Assembly (NCBI GenBank): GCA_030388825.1 | Contig: CP128835.1 | Location: 2,722,001-2,786,000, forward strand | Direction: 5' to 3' | DNA: 64,000 bases | Source: Rossellomorea sp. AcN35-11 | GTDB lineage: Bacteria > Bacillota > Bacilli > Bacillales > Bacillaceae_B | Part shown: piece after piece, positions 8,581 through 17,411 of the stretch | How positions within the stretch are numbered: the first letter of the stretch is position 1 | How the letters are laid out: each line of letters begins with the position of its first letter | Position numbers and translations under genes: made by a program | Notes under the pieces: generated by a model | The model's input: the letters and a program-made list of their open reading frames with translations, nothing else | Database searches by the model: none | Told to the model about the DNA's origin: nothing

Positions 8581-8829
8581 ATGAGACAACCAACTAAAGA
8601 AGAGATAATTAGTAAATTAGAACTTATTTTAAAAGGAACAATATCTAGAGAAGAAGTTGCGGATTGGGCATCAGAATATTTAATGCAGGATGAACTCAAC
8701 ATTACAGATGAAATTGTATGGGAGTTACTTCAAATTGTTTCTGGAGTGGACTTAAAAGATAGCCCAGATGAATATTTACACGTAGAACAAGATATTAAGG
8801 ATTGGATAAACAAATATACTATTAGATAA
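8581..8829 (+). CDS. Probable immunity protein for the adjacent orphan Rhs toxin tip
   Basis: An 82-residue acidic, helical protein (IISKLELILKGTISREEVADW, VWELLQIVSGVDLKDSPDEY). It begins 4 bp after the stop of the toxin tip, the usual spacing for toxin-immunity pairs. I chose ATG 8581 over an upstream start inside the toxin frame. The short acidic form and position support an immunity role, but I cannot name the family with certainty. It is intact although its toxin gene is broken, which would be expected if a neighbour's toxin still selects for it. Confidence 0.6.
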   Translation: MRQPTKEEIISKLELILKGTISREEVADWASEYLMQDELNITDEIVWELLQIVSGVDLKDSPDEYLHVEQDIKDWINKYTIR

Positions 8830-8856
8830 TGGATAAACCTTGATTGGCTATTCATC

Positions 8857-9435
8857 ATGAAAAAAAGAACAATAAAAGCCGTCACGACTACAATTCCTTC
8901 TACTTCAGCGCTAACAGCAGGGTTTTTGCCAATGAGCCAACCAGTTGCCGCAGAGGCGCCAGAACAAAACACCAAGGAACAGCAGGCTAATGAAATTCTG
9001 GATGAACTTTACAATTCATCATTTACAGGAGAATTCCCAGGTGTAGTGGAAGGGCTAAAACTGAATAAAAGCACTAAGGAAGATGTGTTTAATTTACTTG
9101 GGCAGCCAACAAAGGACAGTACTGGCGATTTTGATGTTTATTATGCCAATATGGGACATCCTGGATATGCGTTCAGCTACGCTGATGACGGGACTATTAA
9201 GGAAATCCGATACTTAGGTACAAACATACAGCGTCAAACAAACCTTGGTGGTATCACAGAGGCAAAGCTTCTTCATGAACTGGGGGTCCCTGATAGCATC
9301 ACCCCTATACTCGACAGTCGTGAATCAAAGCTCCTTTACACCGTCGGGGAGTATCACCTAGAATTCATTATTGGGAATGACCCGCAAGTGGATACGGATC
9401 AACGGACGGTTACACATGTGAATTTAGTAAACTAA
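8857..9435 (+). CDS. Secreted DUF4309 (YjgB-like) protein
   Basis: A 192-residue protein with a signal-peptide-like N-terminus (basic MKKRTIK, then a weakly hydrophobic run ending at VAAEA). It then has a DUF4309-type domain: FTGEFPGVVEGLKLNKSTKEDVFNLLGQPTKD, followed by a second similar half with AKLLHELGVPDS. B. subtilis YjgB belongs to this family; its function is unknown. There is no Shine-Dalgarno sequence before the ATG. Instead the upstream DNA is AACCTTGATTGGCTA, half of a terminator found elsewhere in the Rhs island (58052), so the native 5' region has probably been replaced and expression may be poor. Confidence 0.65.
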   Translation: MKKRTIKAVTTTIPSTSALTAGFLPMSQPVAAEAPEQNTKEQQANEILDELYNSSFTGEFPGVVEGLKLNKSTKEDVFNLLGQPTKDSTGDFDVYYANMGHPGYAFSYADDGTIKEIRYLGTNIQRQTNLGGITEAKLLHELGVPDSITPILDSRESKLLYTVGEYHLEFIIGNDPQVDTDQRTVTHVNLVN

Positions 9436-9546
9436 ATATGTCTCAAAAAGGACTCTTAGCTTATAGATAGGTGTAACAAGCTTGTCCTCTTTTGCATACG
9501 ATATACGGGACCTTCAGTTAACCCTACCATCTTCAACTGCTCGGAC

Positions 9547-9578
9547 AAAAACACTCTTTTCTAATAAAGGGTGTTTTT
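9547..9578 (+). terminator. Rho-independent terminator downstream of the DUF4309 gene
   Basis: AAAAACACTC pairs with GGGTGTTTTT across a short TTTTCTAATAAA loop. The rest of 9436-9900 holds no convincing gene. It has a weak hairpin near 9446-9495 and long AT-rich stretches that probably contain the promoter of the next gene. Confidence 0.6.
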
Positions 9579-9915
9579 GGGGGCACACTCCTGAAGAGGT
9601 GCTACATATCTTATATTGACTCCAAGAGTTAACATATACTCATTTACCAGGAGGGCTCCTTTCGCGGGGAAGGTGCTCTCTTGGGTTTTACATAGACATT
9701 TAAGTCATGTATATAATCATTTTTTTGATCTAGTATACATATAGACTATTTTCCGACACTCACCTTTCCACCTTCCTAATATTAATCAATCTCTAAAATA
9801 AGTATATTTCATACCAGAGCCTATTATTAGTAAATAGATTATCTTAGTAGATTTACCCAATCATATATATATAAATCCTCATATACTATCGTATTGATGG
9901 AAAGAGGTGAGAAAA

Positions 9916-10350
9916 ATGGCTAAATATTATTATCAACAAAGACGTCACCACAATGGTGGTAAAGATAAAGTAGAGGTAACAAGTTATGCAGTTCCTGTAA
10001 ATCGCAGTTTGAATTTCGTAGTAAATGAACAACAACGGATTCAAATTTGTGCGGTTTCATCTGATCCAAATGATAACTTAGACGCACAAATCTTAGTAGC
10101 GTTAACCAATCCAGATCAAGCAGAAGATGTTCAAGTCATATTTGAATCGACAGGAGAACAAGTGCAATTTACTGAACAAGGGAGTTTTATTTTTACTCCT
10201 GTTTTATTAAACACATGTTCAAATTTACTCCTGACATTTAAACAACCAGGTCAGTATACCTTTGATATTGCGCTTGAAGAAGAAGTTACAAATATTAACT
10301 TAGCCACAAATTGGGAAACTATTAATGTCCTAGCAGCAAATAATGCTTAA
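9916..10350 (+). CDS. Unknown beta-rich small protein, possibly a spore-surface protein
   Basis: A 144-residue protein that I do not recognise. The N-terminus is Tyr/Gln/His-rich (AKYYYQQRRHHNGG). The remainder looks like a single beta-sandwich domain (LNFVVNEQQRIQICAVSS, IFESTGEQVQFTEQGSFIF, LTFKQPGQYTFDIAL) with two cysteines and no signal peptide. ATG 9916 follows AAAGAGGTGAGAAA with better spacing than the GTG at 9907. CATATACTA at 9880-9888 fits the CATAnnnTA form of a sigma-K -10 element, which hints at late mother-cell expression. The sporulation link is only inference. Confidence 0.5.
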   Translation: MAKYYYQQRRHHNGGKDKVEVTSYAVPVNRSLNFVVNEQQRIQICAVSSDPNDNLDAQILVALTNPDQAEDVQVIFESTGEQVQFTEQGSFIFTPVLLNTCSNLLLTFKQPGQYTFDIALEEEVTNINLATNWETINVLAANNA

Positions 10351-10356
10351 TATATA

Positions 10357-10382
10357 ACCCTACATCAAAGGATGTAGGGTTT
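10357..10382 (+). terminator. Terminator of the 9916-10350 gene
   Basis: A perfect AACCCTACATC/GATGTAGGGTT stem with a four-base AAAG loop, 6 bp after the stop. The tail is only weakly T-rich. Confidence 0.6.
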
Positions 10383-10418
10383 AGTTGTTACTAGTAATAA
10401 TATTAAATAGAAATGTCT

Positions 10419-10821
10419 CTATTTTACATAAAGCACATTTGCGGAACTCTTCCAAAATTCTTGTGTACCCCAGTGGTCTAAGATAAATGTATTCAACTTT
10501 TGGGAAAGTTGATAAAGTTCTTGATCATTCTTCATGGCAGAACATCCTCATAATCTTTTCAATCAGTATGGTTGAATAAGGAATTCTCTATACCAAATCC
10601 GGACATTGTGAAATCCTCACAATGAGAAAACAATACCGTACTATAACTAAATTCAATAAAGACACAATCTCAGACACACCTGAGGGGTTCAAGTAATGAA
10701 TCTGTTTATTGTTTGCACCTTTTTGCGTCCACGCATATTCCAAAAATGGATGAAAGGTTGTACCTGGGCACTGGGGGATAACCGTCTTGAAGTACGACTT
10801 TTTCATTCTGAAATGTCCCAT
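10419..10821 (-). pseudogene. Possible decayed minus-strand gene
   Basis: On the minus strand one frame from about 10800 to 10419 gives protein-like stretches (VLQDGYPPVPRYNLSSIFGI, FIEFSYSTVLFSL, GFHNVRIWYREFLIQPY) broken by several stops. It ends in a clean 38-codon run, MKNDQELYQLSQKLNTFILD and onward to LYVK, at 10535-10419. That last piece could be a small gene in its own right, with GAGGA about 12 bp upstream. I do not recognise a family and consider the whole region more likely a relic. Confidence 0.25.
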
Positions 10822-10895
10822 TTAAGAGCTTACATTTGCAATTCAGCATAATCCTTCTTACTATTGAAGTATAACGCGTACGTGGAGTGAGCCTT

Positions 10896-11669
10896 ATGAA
10901 GGAAAAAGTTGTACTTATAACAGGAGGATCCAGGGGGATCGGCCGACGGACTGTGGAGGAATTTTCAAGTCAGGGCTATACCGTGATCATGAACTACAGG
11001 CAGGACGATGTATTTGTTAGAGATCTTGTATCTCAATTACAGGATAAATATAACAATCATATAATAGCGATTAAAGGTGATATCTCTGTACCTGAAGAAT
11101 GCGAACGAATGGTGAAAGAGATCTGGAATGTAGTCGGAAGTGTAGATATTTTAATTCATAATGCCGGCCCTTACATAAAAGAACGGAAGTCATTTGCTGA
11201 CTATACCCCTGAGGAATGGAATTACATAGTAAACGGAAATTTAAATAGCGTCTTTTATTTATCCAGGCTGATCATCCCTAAAATGCGGGAAAAGAAATGG
11301 GGTAGAATCATTACGTTTGGATATGACCGGGTTGAAACAGCTCCAGGCTGGATCTATCGTTCTGCTTTCGCTGCAGCAAAGGCGGGCCTCGCATCCTTTA
11401 CGAAAACCATTTCGATAGAAGAAGCTCCAAGTGGCATTACAGCCAATATGGTATGTCCGGGGGATATTGTAGGGGAGTGGAAGGAAGAACAGATCCACAG
11501 AGCAAAGGAATACCATGATGACTCAACCCCGGTAGGCCGTCCTGGCACAGGGGAAGACCTTTCGCGGATCATATTTTTCCTTAGTAAAGAAGATTCCGAT
11601 TTTATCACCGGCTCCATTATCCCCGTAACAGGAGGTAAGGATGTTCTAGGGAAGATATTTCATCAGTGA
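10896..11669 (+). CDS. Short-chain dehydrogenase/reductase (SDR) with altered catalytic residues
   Basis: A 257-residue Rossmann-fold protein. The cofactor motif TGGSRGIG is at residues about 9-16. HNAGP (the NNAG position), the central helix and the C-terminal PVTGGKDV complete the fold. At the active site the usual YxxxK reads FAAAK (in YRSAFAAAKAGLASFTK), and the usual catalytic Ser stretch reads ITFGYDRV, so both the canonical Tyr and Ser appear absent. It may be a non-classical or non-catalytic SDR. ATG 10896 follows GGAG by eight bases, which is better than GTG 10887. Monocistronic, with a strong terminator. Confidence 0.8.
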   Translation: MKEKVVLITGGSRGIGRRTVEEFSSQGYTVIMNYRQDDVFVRDLVSQLQDKYNNHIIAIKGDISVPEECERMVKEIWNVVGSVDILIHNAGPYIKERKSFADYTPEEWNYIVNGNLNSVFYLSRLIIPKMREKKWGRIITFGYDRVETAPGWIYRSAFAAAKAGLASFTKTISIEEAPSGITANMVCPGDIVGEWKEEQIHRAKEYHDDSTPVGRPGTGEDLSRIIFFLSKEDSDFITGSIIPVTGGKDVLGKIFHQ

Positions 11670-11676
11670 ATTGATC

Positions 11677-11711
11677 AACAGACACGGCAGCAAAGATCAG
11701 CCGTGTCTGTT
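11677..11711. terminator. Bidirectional terminator between SDR and MATE genes
   Basis: A perfect 12-bp stem AACAGACACGGC/GCCGTGTCTGTT with an 11-base loop, between two convergent genes. Confidence 0.8.
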
Positions 11712-11726
11712 GGTTTCAAAATGGGT

Positions 11727-13095
11727 TTATTCACTTTTAAAGTGATATTGTTTTCGAAACTTCTTTTGTATGGACACTAATCTTGCTGACAACGTTATGG
11801 CTCCTGCAGTGAGGCCTGATGTCAATCCCAGCCAATAACCATAAGGACCAAAGGCAGTATAATTTGCCAGTGCATACCCCAAGGGCAAGCCAATCACCCA
11901 GTAGGAGACAAGTGCCATCATAAAGGTGATGTTAACATCCTTGTATCCTCTGAGAGCCCCCTGCACTGGAGCTTGTATGGCATCCGACAGCTGAAAGAAC
12001 ACGGCGTATAATAAGAAATGAGCCGTCAATTCCAAAACGTATGGATCATCCGAGTATAAATATGAAATTTCTGATCGAAACACAAGCAGTATCACACCAT
12101 ACATAACTGCCAACAGCAAGGCGAAACTAACACCCATCCAACTGTAGATTTTAGCATCCCGGAGGCGTTTCGCCCCTACCTCGAACCCTACTACAATGGT
12201 TAAAGCCATGGAAATGCTGAGTGGGATCATATATAGAAAAGATGCAAAATTGATTGCTGCCTGATGAGCTGCGATTACTACTGTATCATAGTTGCTCATT
12301 AACAGGGTGACGGCAGAAAAAATGCTCACTTCAAAGAAAATCGATAAGCCGATGGGTACACCGATTAAAAAGAGCTCCTTCCACTTGAAGAGGTTGGGTT
12401 TATAAAGGGTTTTAAATACTGAGAATTCATTAAAGGGAGCTTTAGTATGTACCACCCAAAAGGCAATGAGTGTGATGGTCCAATAGGTGATGGCTGAGGC
12501 ATACCCCGCACCCACTCCTCCAAGTTCAGGGAAACCAAATTTTCCAAATATCAGCAAATAATTAAACAGTACGTTTATGGGAAGGGAAAGCAATGTAATG
12601 ATCATCGTGACCCGTGTCATACCAAGGGCATCAATAAACGATCTCAAAACATTATAGATGAATAACGGGACCATCCCAAATGAAAGGGCGATCAGATAAT
12701 CCCTGGCTACGGAACGTACCCCGGTTTCTATATTCATTCCATTTAAAATGGGATCAAGAACAAGTGCTCCGGCAGCCATGATGGCAAGTGATAAAGCTAT
12801 GGCAGCATACACACCTTGAAGTACAGTTTGAGGAACATCCTTACGGTTGCCTCCTCCAATTAATTGAGCAACGATAGGGGTGACAGCGAGAAGAATGCCG
12901 CTCAATCCTGTAAACACCGGTACCCAAAGAGAAGAACCTATGGCGACTCCAGCAAGATCAATTGGAGAATATCTTCCTGACATGATGGTGTCAAAAAAAG
13001 TTCATCGCAAACATTCCCAGCTGAGTGATGAGAATGGGGATGAGAATAATCAATAATTGTTTTATTTTGTCTCTTATCGTATTCGTTTCTCTCAT
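11727..13095 (-). pseudogene. MATE-family multidrug efflux transporter, interrupted by a homopolymer frameshift
   Basis: A MATE (NorM-type) Na+ or H+ coupled exporter of about 455 residues. The N-terminal part begins at 13095 after AAAGGAGT and reads MRETNTIRDKIKQ through ILITQLGMFAMNFF. It stops at a run of seven A (12993-12999, T7 on the coding strand). With six T the frame continues as NFFDTIMSGRYSPIDLAGVA, the usual first-helix MATE signature, into the remaining 418 residues with 11 more helices. The rest of the gene is undamaged, so one extra base, possibly a sequencing error, is the only defect. The substrate is unknown. Confidence 0.85.
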
Positions 13096-13237
13096 GGAAT
13101 GAACTCCTTTGAATAGCGTCCTTAAATGTATGATAAATTCACTATCATACTGTACCATATTTTTGAGTAGAAGAGAGTCAATATGCATTGAAATGGTTTA
13201 CACTTATTAAACCAATGATTTCTTAGGGAGGAAAAGA

Positions 13238-14005
13238 ATGATTAAACAGTGGCAGGATTTGATTTGGATTATTTTTTTAATATGGTACGGCGTTGGGATC
13301 ATCCTCGTTTCTCTAGACTTGCTTCCTCCGGCCCTTCAATGGGCAAATGCCGTTTTTTTATATCTGGCTGGTTTTTTGGCTATTCTTTATGCAGTGAAGA
13401 AATTCAAGGGAAGGTTTGGACTGGTGGTTGCTTTATGTATCATGCTCCTGACGATTGTTGCAGAGTCGCTAGGCGTTCATAATGGTCTGATCTTCGGGTC
13501 CTATCATTATGAGAAGGACTTTGGTTTTCAACTGTTTGGAGTGCCGGTCACGATTGGCTTTGCCTGGGTAATGGTGATATTCACAAGTATGGCCCATTAT
13601 GAATTTCTCCTTAAAGGGCCAAAGACGTTTATGGGTGCCTTGAAGTATAGTGCGGTGACCTCTCTTTTAGCGGTGACGATGGACTTGATTATCGATCCTG
13701 TCGCGTTTAAAGGAAGACAGTATTGGATATGGGATCAGGATGGAGTGTATTATGATATTCCGACTCAGAATTTTTTAGGCTGGTTTTTTGTTTCATTCTT
13801 CATTCAATTTTTCCTTTACTTCTTATTGAAACACGTTGATGTACCTGTCAAATGGAGCGAGCGGATGAGGCTGCTTTATGTCCTGGTCATCCTGATGTTT
13901 ATAGTGACGGCCATGGTAGAAGGGTTATGGATCGCCGTCATGGTTACATCCGCATTTTATGGGGCCTCTCTCATTCTAAGAAAACGATTGGAGAAAGTAG
14001 TATGA
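13238..14005 (+). CDS. CruF-like carotenoid biosynthesis membrane protein
   Basis: A 255-residue integral membrane protein with about seven helices of the CruF/DUF422 family. The family includes carotenoid 1',2'-hydratases and bisanhydrobacterioruberin hydratases. Recognisable blocks are ESLGVHNGLIFGSYHYEKDFG, GVPVTIGFAWVM and MDLIIDPVAF. It is the first gene of a tightly coupled four-gene carotenoid operon, and its TGA overlaps the next ATG. The start follows AGGGAGGAAAAGA. The exact reaction on the C30 or C40 product is not determinable from sequence. Confidence 0.85.
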   Translation: MIKQWQDLIWIIFLIWYGVGIILVSLDLLPPALQWANAVFLYLAGFLAILYAVKKFKGRFGLVVALCIMLLTIVAESLGVHNGLIFGSYHYEKDFGFQLFGVPVTIGFAWVMVIFTSMAHYEFLLKGPKTFMGALKYSAVTSLLAVTMDLIIDPVAFKGRQYWIWDQDGVYYDIPTQNFLGWFFVSFFIQFFLYFLLKHVDVPVKWSERMRLLYVLVILMFIVTAMVEGLWIAVMVTSAFYGASLILRKRLEKVV

Positions 14006-14724
14006 TTGAACCTAGAAAAAGCCCGGGATTTCAACACATTCTTTCCCATTATCTTACTTATCAGCTCAAAAAACATTTTTATCGTATATGGATCGATGAT
14101 CAAAGGAAGGAAGGAAATGCCTCTTCAGGACATTTGGTACTTGCGAATCATTCGAGTTGGTGGGATGGATTGATGGTCTTTTATTTGAATGACAAGGTAA
14201 TCAAAGAAGACAGCTATGCCATGATGAGTGAACAAGGAATGGAGGATTTCCCATTCTTTCGTAAAATAGGGGCATTCTCTGTTAACCCTGAATCGCCAAA
14301 AGACCTAGTGAAATCCTTAAAATATGCTGAAAAGTGTCTCCAAGAGAAAAAGACCGTATGGATTTTCCCCCAGGGCAGGGAAGAACATCTTGAGAAAAGG
14401 CCCCTTTCATTTATGAGCGGGCCGGGTTTCTTAATCGAACGTAATTCAGAAATTAAGATTACGATGGTCACGTTTTACTACACCTTTCGGCATGATCAAA
14501 GACCTGAATTATTTATCCAGATAAGTGAAACAGCAGTCGATGCAACTCAGCAGCATTCAAGAAAAGTCCTTACAGACTATTTAAGGACAGTGATGGAAAA
14601 TAGGCTCGAAAACATAAAATCCGATATCATTCATGGAGACATTTCAGCCTATCATTTGCTGCTTAAAGGATTTCCCACCAACAGCGAATGGCTTAGCTTT
14701 TGGAAAAGAAGGAAGCAGGGGTGA
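14002..14724 (+). CDS. PlsC-type acyltransferase in the carotenoid operon
   Basis: A 240-residue acyltransferase of the 1-acyl-glycerol-3-phosphate acyltransferase (PlsC) superfamily. The catalytic HX4D motif is NHSSWWDG (about 51-58), and the substrate-binding FPQGREE block lies at about 127. The ATG overlaps the preceding stop (ATGA), indicating translational coupling; the longer upstream reading frame is a shadow of the CruF gene. In staphyloxanthin-type pathways an acyltransferase (CrtO) esterifies the glycosylated carotenoid. This gene is a good candidate for that step, inferred from context. Confidence 0.82.
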   Translation: MIEPRKSPGFQHILSHYLTYQLKKHFYRIWIDDQRKEGNASSGHLVLANHSSWWDGLMVFYLNDKVIKEDSYAMMSEQGMEDFPFFRKIGAFSVNPESPKDLVKSLKYAEKCLQEKKTVWIFPQGREEHLEKRPLSFMSGPGFLIERNSEIKITMVTFYYTFRHDQRPELFIQISETAVDATQQHSRKVLTDYLRTVMENRLENIKSDIIHGDISAYHLLLKGFPTNSEWLSFWKRRKQG

Positions 14725-14731
14725 AAGGTCA

Positions 14732-15826
14732 ATGAATTATTATATCCTGATCACGATCGTCTTTGTCCTGATTACGTTCATCAACCTTTGCTTTCTGCCG
14801 AGACTTTCACGTAAAGAATCATCAAGTGAACTTGTTTCTGTACTCGTTCCCATGAGGAATGAAGAAAGGAATGTCAGAGGATTAATCGGGAGCTTAAAGA
14901 AGATTACCTATTTACCGATCGAATTCATCATACTGGATGATGGTTCGACGGATCGAACGTCTGAACTACTCTCGGAACAAATAAATGGGGATGAGCGTTT
15001 CACCGTTGTCAACGGAAAGCCCCTTCCTAAGGGGTGGGTAGGAAAAGTCCATGCATGCAAGGAGCTTAGTGAGCATGCAAAGGGTACATATTATTTATTC
15101 CTGGATGCAGATGTCAGGGTGTCACCTTCCATCATTGAGAAAGTATTATTCCAGATGAACCGCTACAATGCAGGACTTGTAACGGGTTTTCCGCAATTCC
15201 CCATACCTACTTTACTCAGTAAACTGCTGGTTCCTTTTCAACATTTCCTGGTATATTTTCATCTCCCGCTTGCCGTCGCCAACCATACAACGAAAAAAGC
15301 ATTCACGGCGGCTCACGGTGCGTTCATGTTCTTTAAGAAGGAAGCCTATGATGAGTGTGGTGGTCATGAAGGAGTGAAATCTTCACTATTGGAAGATGTT
15401 CATATTGCGAGGAGATTGAAAGAAAAGGGCAGGAAAGTGACCATTGTCAACAATACCCATGACGTAACATGCCATATGTACAATTCAAATAAGGAAGTAT
15501 GGTCAGGTTTCTTGAAGAACATTTATATTGGTTTAGGTAGAAACCCAATGTCAGTTGCAGTGCTTTCTCTATTTTATTCTATCTTTTACATACTGCCCCT
15601 TCCTTTGGCCGTTTACGGGTTATTGTCAGGGGATTGGAGATATTTGGTTCCACTTTTGGCTATATGGTTGCAAACATTCATGATTGATCTTGTCTCGAAT
15701 CAAGCCAAGTGGCATTTTCTTGTCATGCCCTTTGCTGCAATATGTTTTATCATCATAATGTGGGCATCCATGCTAAGGGGATTGAAGAAGCAGGGATATG
15801 TCTGGAAAGGAAGGACTTATTCATGA
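14732..15826 (+). CDS. Family 2 glycosyltransferase in the carotenoid operon (CrtQ-like)
   Basis: A 364-residue membrane-bound GT-A glycosyltransferase. It has an N-terminal helix, VSVLVPMRNEERNV, DDGSTD, the metal-binding DADVR (DxD region) and LLEDVHIARRLKEKG (the acceptor-side ED motif), then three or four C-terminal helices. This matches CrtQ-type enzymes that glycosylate carotenoid carboxylates. ATG 14732 follows GTGAAAGGTCA and lies 8 bp after the acyltransferase stop. Its own stop overlaps the next gene. The sugar donor is not predictable. Confidence 0.82.
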   Translation: MNYYILITIVFVLITFINLCFLPRLSRKESSSELVSVLVPMRNEERNVRGLIGSLKKITYLPIEFIILDDGSTDRTSELLSEQINGDERFTVVNGKPLPKGWVGKVHACKELSEHAKGTYYLFLDADVRVSPSIIEKVLFQMNRYNAGLVTGFPQFPIPTLLSKLLVPFQHFLVYFHLPLAVANHTTKKAFTAAHGAFMFFKKEAYDECGGHEGVKSSLLEDVHIARRLKEKGRKVTIVNNTHDVTCHMYNSNKEVWSGFLKNIYIGLGRNPMSVAVLSLFYSIFYILPLPLAVYGLLSGDWRYLVPLLAIWLQTFMIDLVSNQAKWHFLVMPFAAICFIIIMWASMLRGLKKQGYVWKGRTYS

Positions 15827-17298
15827 AAAAAGTCATTATCGTTGGCTGCGGATTAGGAGGTTTAGCTGCAGGGATCTCACTTCAAAGTAAAGGGTATCAT
15901 GTCACGATCTTTGATGAAAACCTCCACCCAGGTGGAAAGATGATGCCGGTTGAAATAGACGGATATTCCTTTGATTTTGGACCCAATACCATCACGATGC
16001 CTGAAGTGTTTCAATCAGTTATCAATGATGCTGGAGGGGACGCCTCCAAGTATTTTCAGTTTGAAAGATTGGTCCGACATACTAAAAATGTCTTTCACAA
16101 TGGAAAGGTACTGTATCAATCAGCGGATCCCATGGAAATGAGGAAAGAACTTGAAAAATTCGATCCTTATGGCGCAGCTCATTACAAAGAGTACTTAAAG
16201 GAAGTAGGAAAGCTGTACAAACTGGCTGAGAACGGTTTTTTCTACAGGGTCTTTGGTTCATGGAGGGATTATCTTGCACCTCAGTTAACCGCAAGCTTTA
16301 TTAAGGTCCGTCCCTTTGAAAAGATGGCTCATTTTCACCGCAGGTTTTTTAGGGATGAGGATGTGTTGAAGGTGTTCAATCGTTATGCAACGTATATTGG
16401 ATCCTCTCCATTTTCCTGCCCTGCGACCTTTTCGTTGATAGGTCACCTTGAAATGGAAGAAGGGGTGTATTATACGAACGGCGGAAACACGAAGATAGCG
16501 GAGGGTTTCTATCAGTTTTTTAAGGAATTGGGTGGTACTGTCCATTTGGGGGAAAAGGTGAAGGAAATCGTAGTGAATGGGAAAAGGGCAGTGGGTGTTG
16601 TGACCGGAGAAGGAGAAAGGTTATTTGCCCATGATGTGATTGTCAATGGTGATTTTATCACGGCTACTAAAGACCTGATCAAGGAGAAGGATAGACCAAG
16701 CCATCCTGACAGAAAATTGGATTCTTATGTACCTTCCATCTCCGCGTTTGTGATTTTGGCAGGATTAAAGACCTTTCAGGAATCCGTACATCATCATCAA
16801 GTATATTTCACAAAGGATTATGAAAGGGAATTTAAAGAGATTTTCAGTAAAAAACAGCTGCCTAATGATCCAACAATCTATATCAGTCATTCAGCTGCGT
16901 CAGATCGGAGCGTTACAAAAGGTAGCAATCTGTTCATTCTTGTGAATGCCCCGGCCGTTAAGCTGTCTGAAGAAGAAGCCCTGGAGTACAAAGAAAAGAT
17001 TTATCAAACCTTAGAAGAAAAAGGGCTCTCGATACGTCAACAATTGGAAGTGGAGAGAGTCTTTACGCCAGATACGATCAAACGGAAATTTTCTGCCTAT
17101 AAAGGGTCCCTTTATGGCCTGGCTTCACACCGGATGACCGAGGCCTTTCTTCGTCCTTCCAATGTCAGTAAAGATATTGAACACCTTTTTTATGTTGGGG
17201 GGACTACCCATCCTGGTGGAGGGTCCCCTATGGTGACAATCAGCGGAAGAAATGTCGCGGCTTATATTCTGGAAAGAGATGGGATTGTAGAGCAGTGA
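15823..17298 (+). CDS. CrtN/CrtP-like carotenoid desaturase or oxidase
   Basis: A 491-residue FAD-dependent amine-oxidase-fold enzyme of the phytoene desaturase family. The dinucleotide-binding motif GCGLGGLAAGISLQSKG is at residues 7-23, followed by GGKMMPVEIDGYSFDFGP. The C-terminal signature FYVGGTTHPGGGSPMV has the GG..HPGGG pattern of CrtI/CrtN/CrtP. It probably dehydrogenates or oxidises the carotenoid end group before glycosylation and acylation by the upstream gene products. Start ATG overlaps the previous stop. CrtN and CrtP cannot be told apart safely here. Confidence 0.85.
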   Translation: MKKVIIVGCGLGGLAAGISLQSKGYHVTIFDENLHPGGKMMPVEIDGYSFDFGPNTITMPEVFQSVINDAGGDASKYFQFERLVRHTKNVFHNGKVLYQSADPMEMRKELEKFDPYGAAHYKEYLKEVGKLYKLAENGFFYRVFGSWRDYLAPQLTASFIKVRPFEKMAHFHRRFFRDEDVLKVFNRYATYIGSSPFSCPATFSLIGHLEMEEGVYYTNGGNTKIAEGFYQFFKELGGTVHLGEKVKEIVVNGKRAVGVVTGEGERLFAHDVIVNGDFITATKDLIKEKDRPSHPDRKLDSYVPSISAFVILAGLKTFQESVHHHQVYFTKDYEREFKEIFSKKQLPNDPTIYISHSAASDRSVTKGSNLFILVNAPAVKLSEEEALEYKEKIYQTLEEKGLSIRQQLEVERVFTPDTIKRKFSAYKGSLYGLASHRMTEAFLRPSNVSKDIEHLFYVGGTTHPGGGSPMVTISGRNVAAYILERDGIVEQ

Positions 17299-17411
17299 AA
17301 ATGATTCATTATAATAAATAACGTTATTGTCAAATTTTCATAGTTCTATGTTCAGGACATATTTGATAAAGTGTATAATGATGAGAAGAAAAGAGTTAGG
17401 AGTTTGTACAT

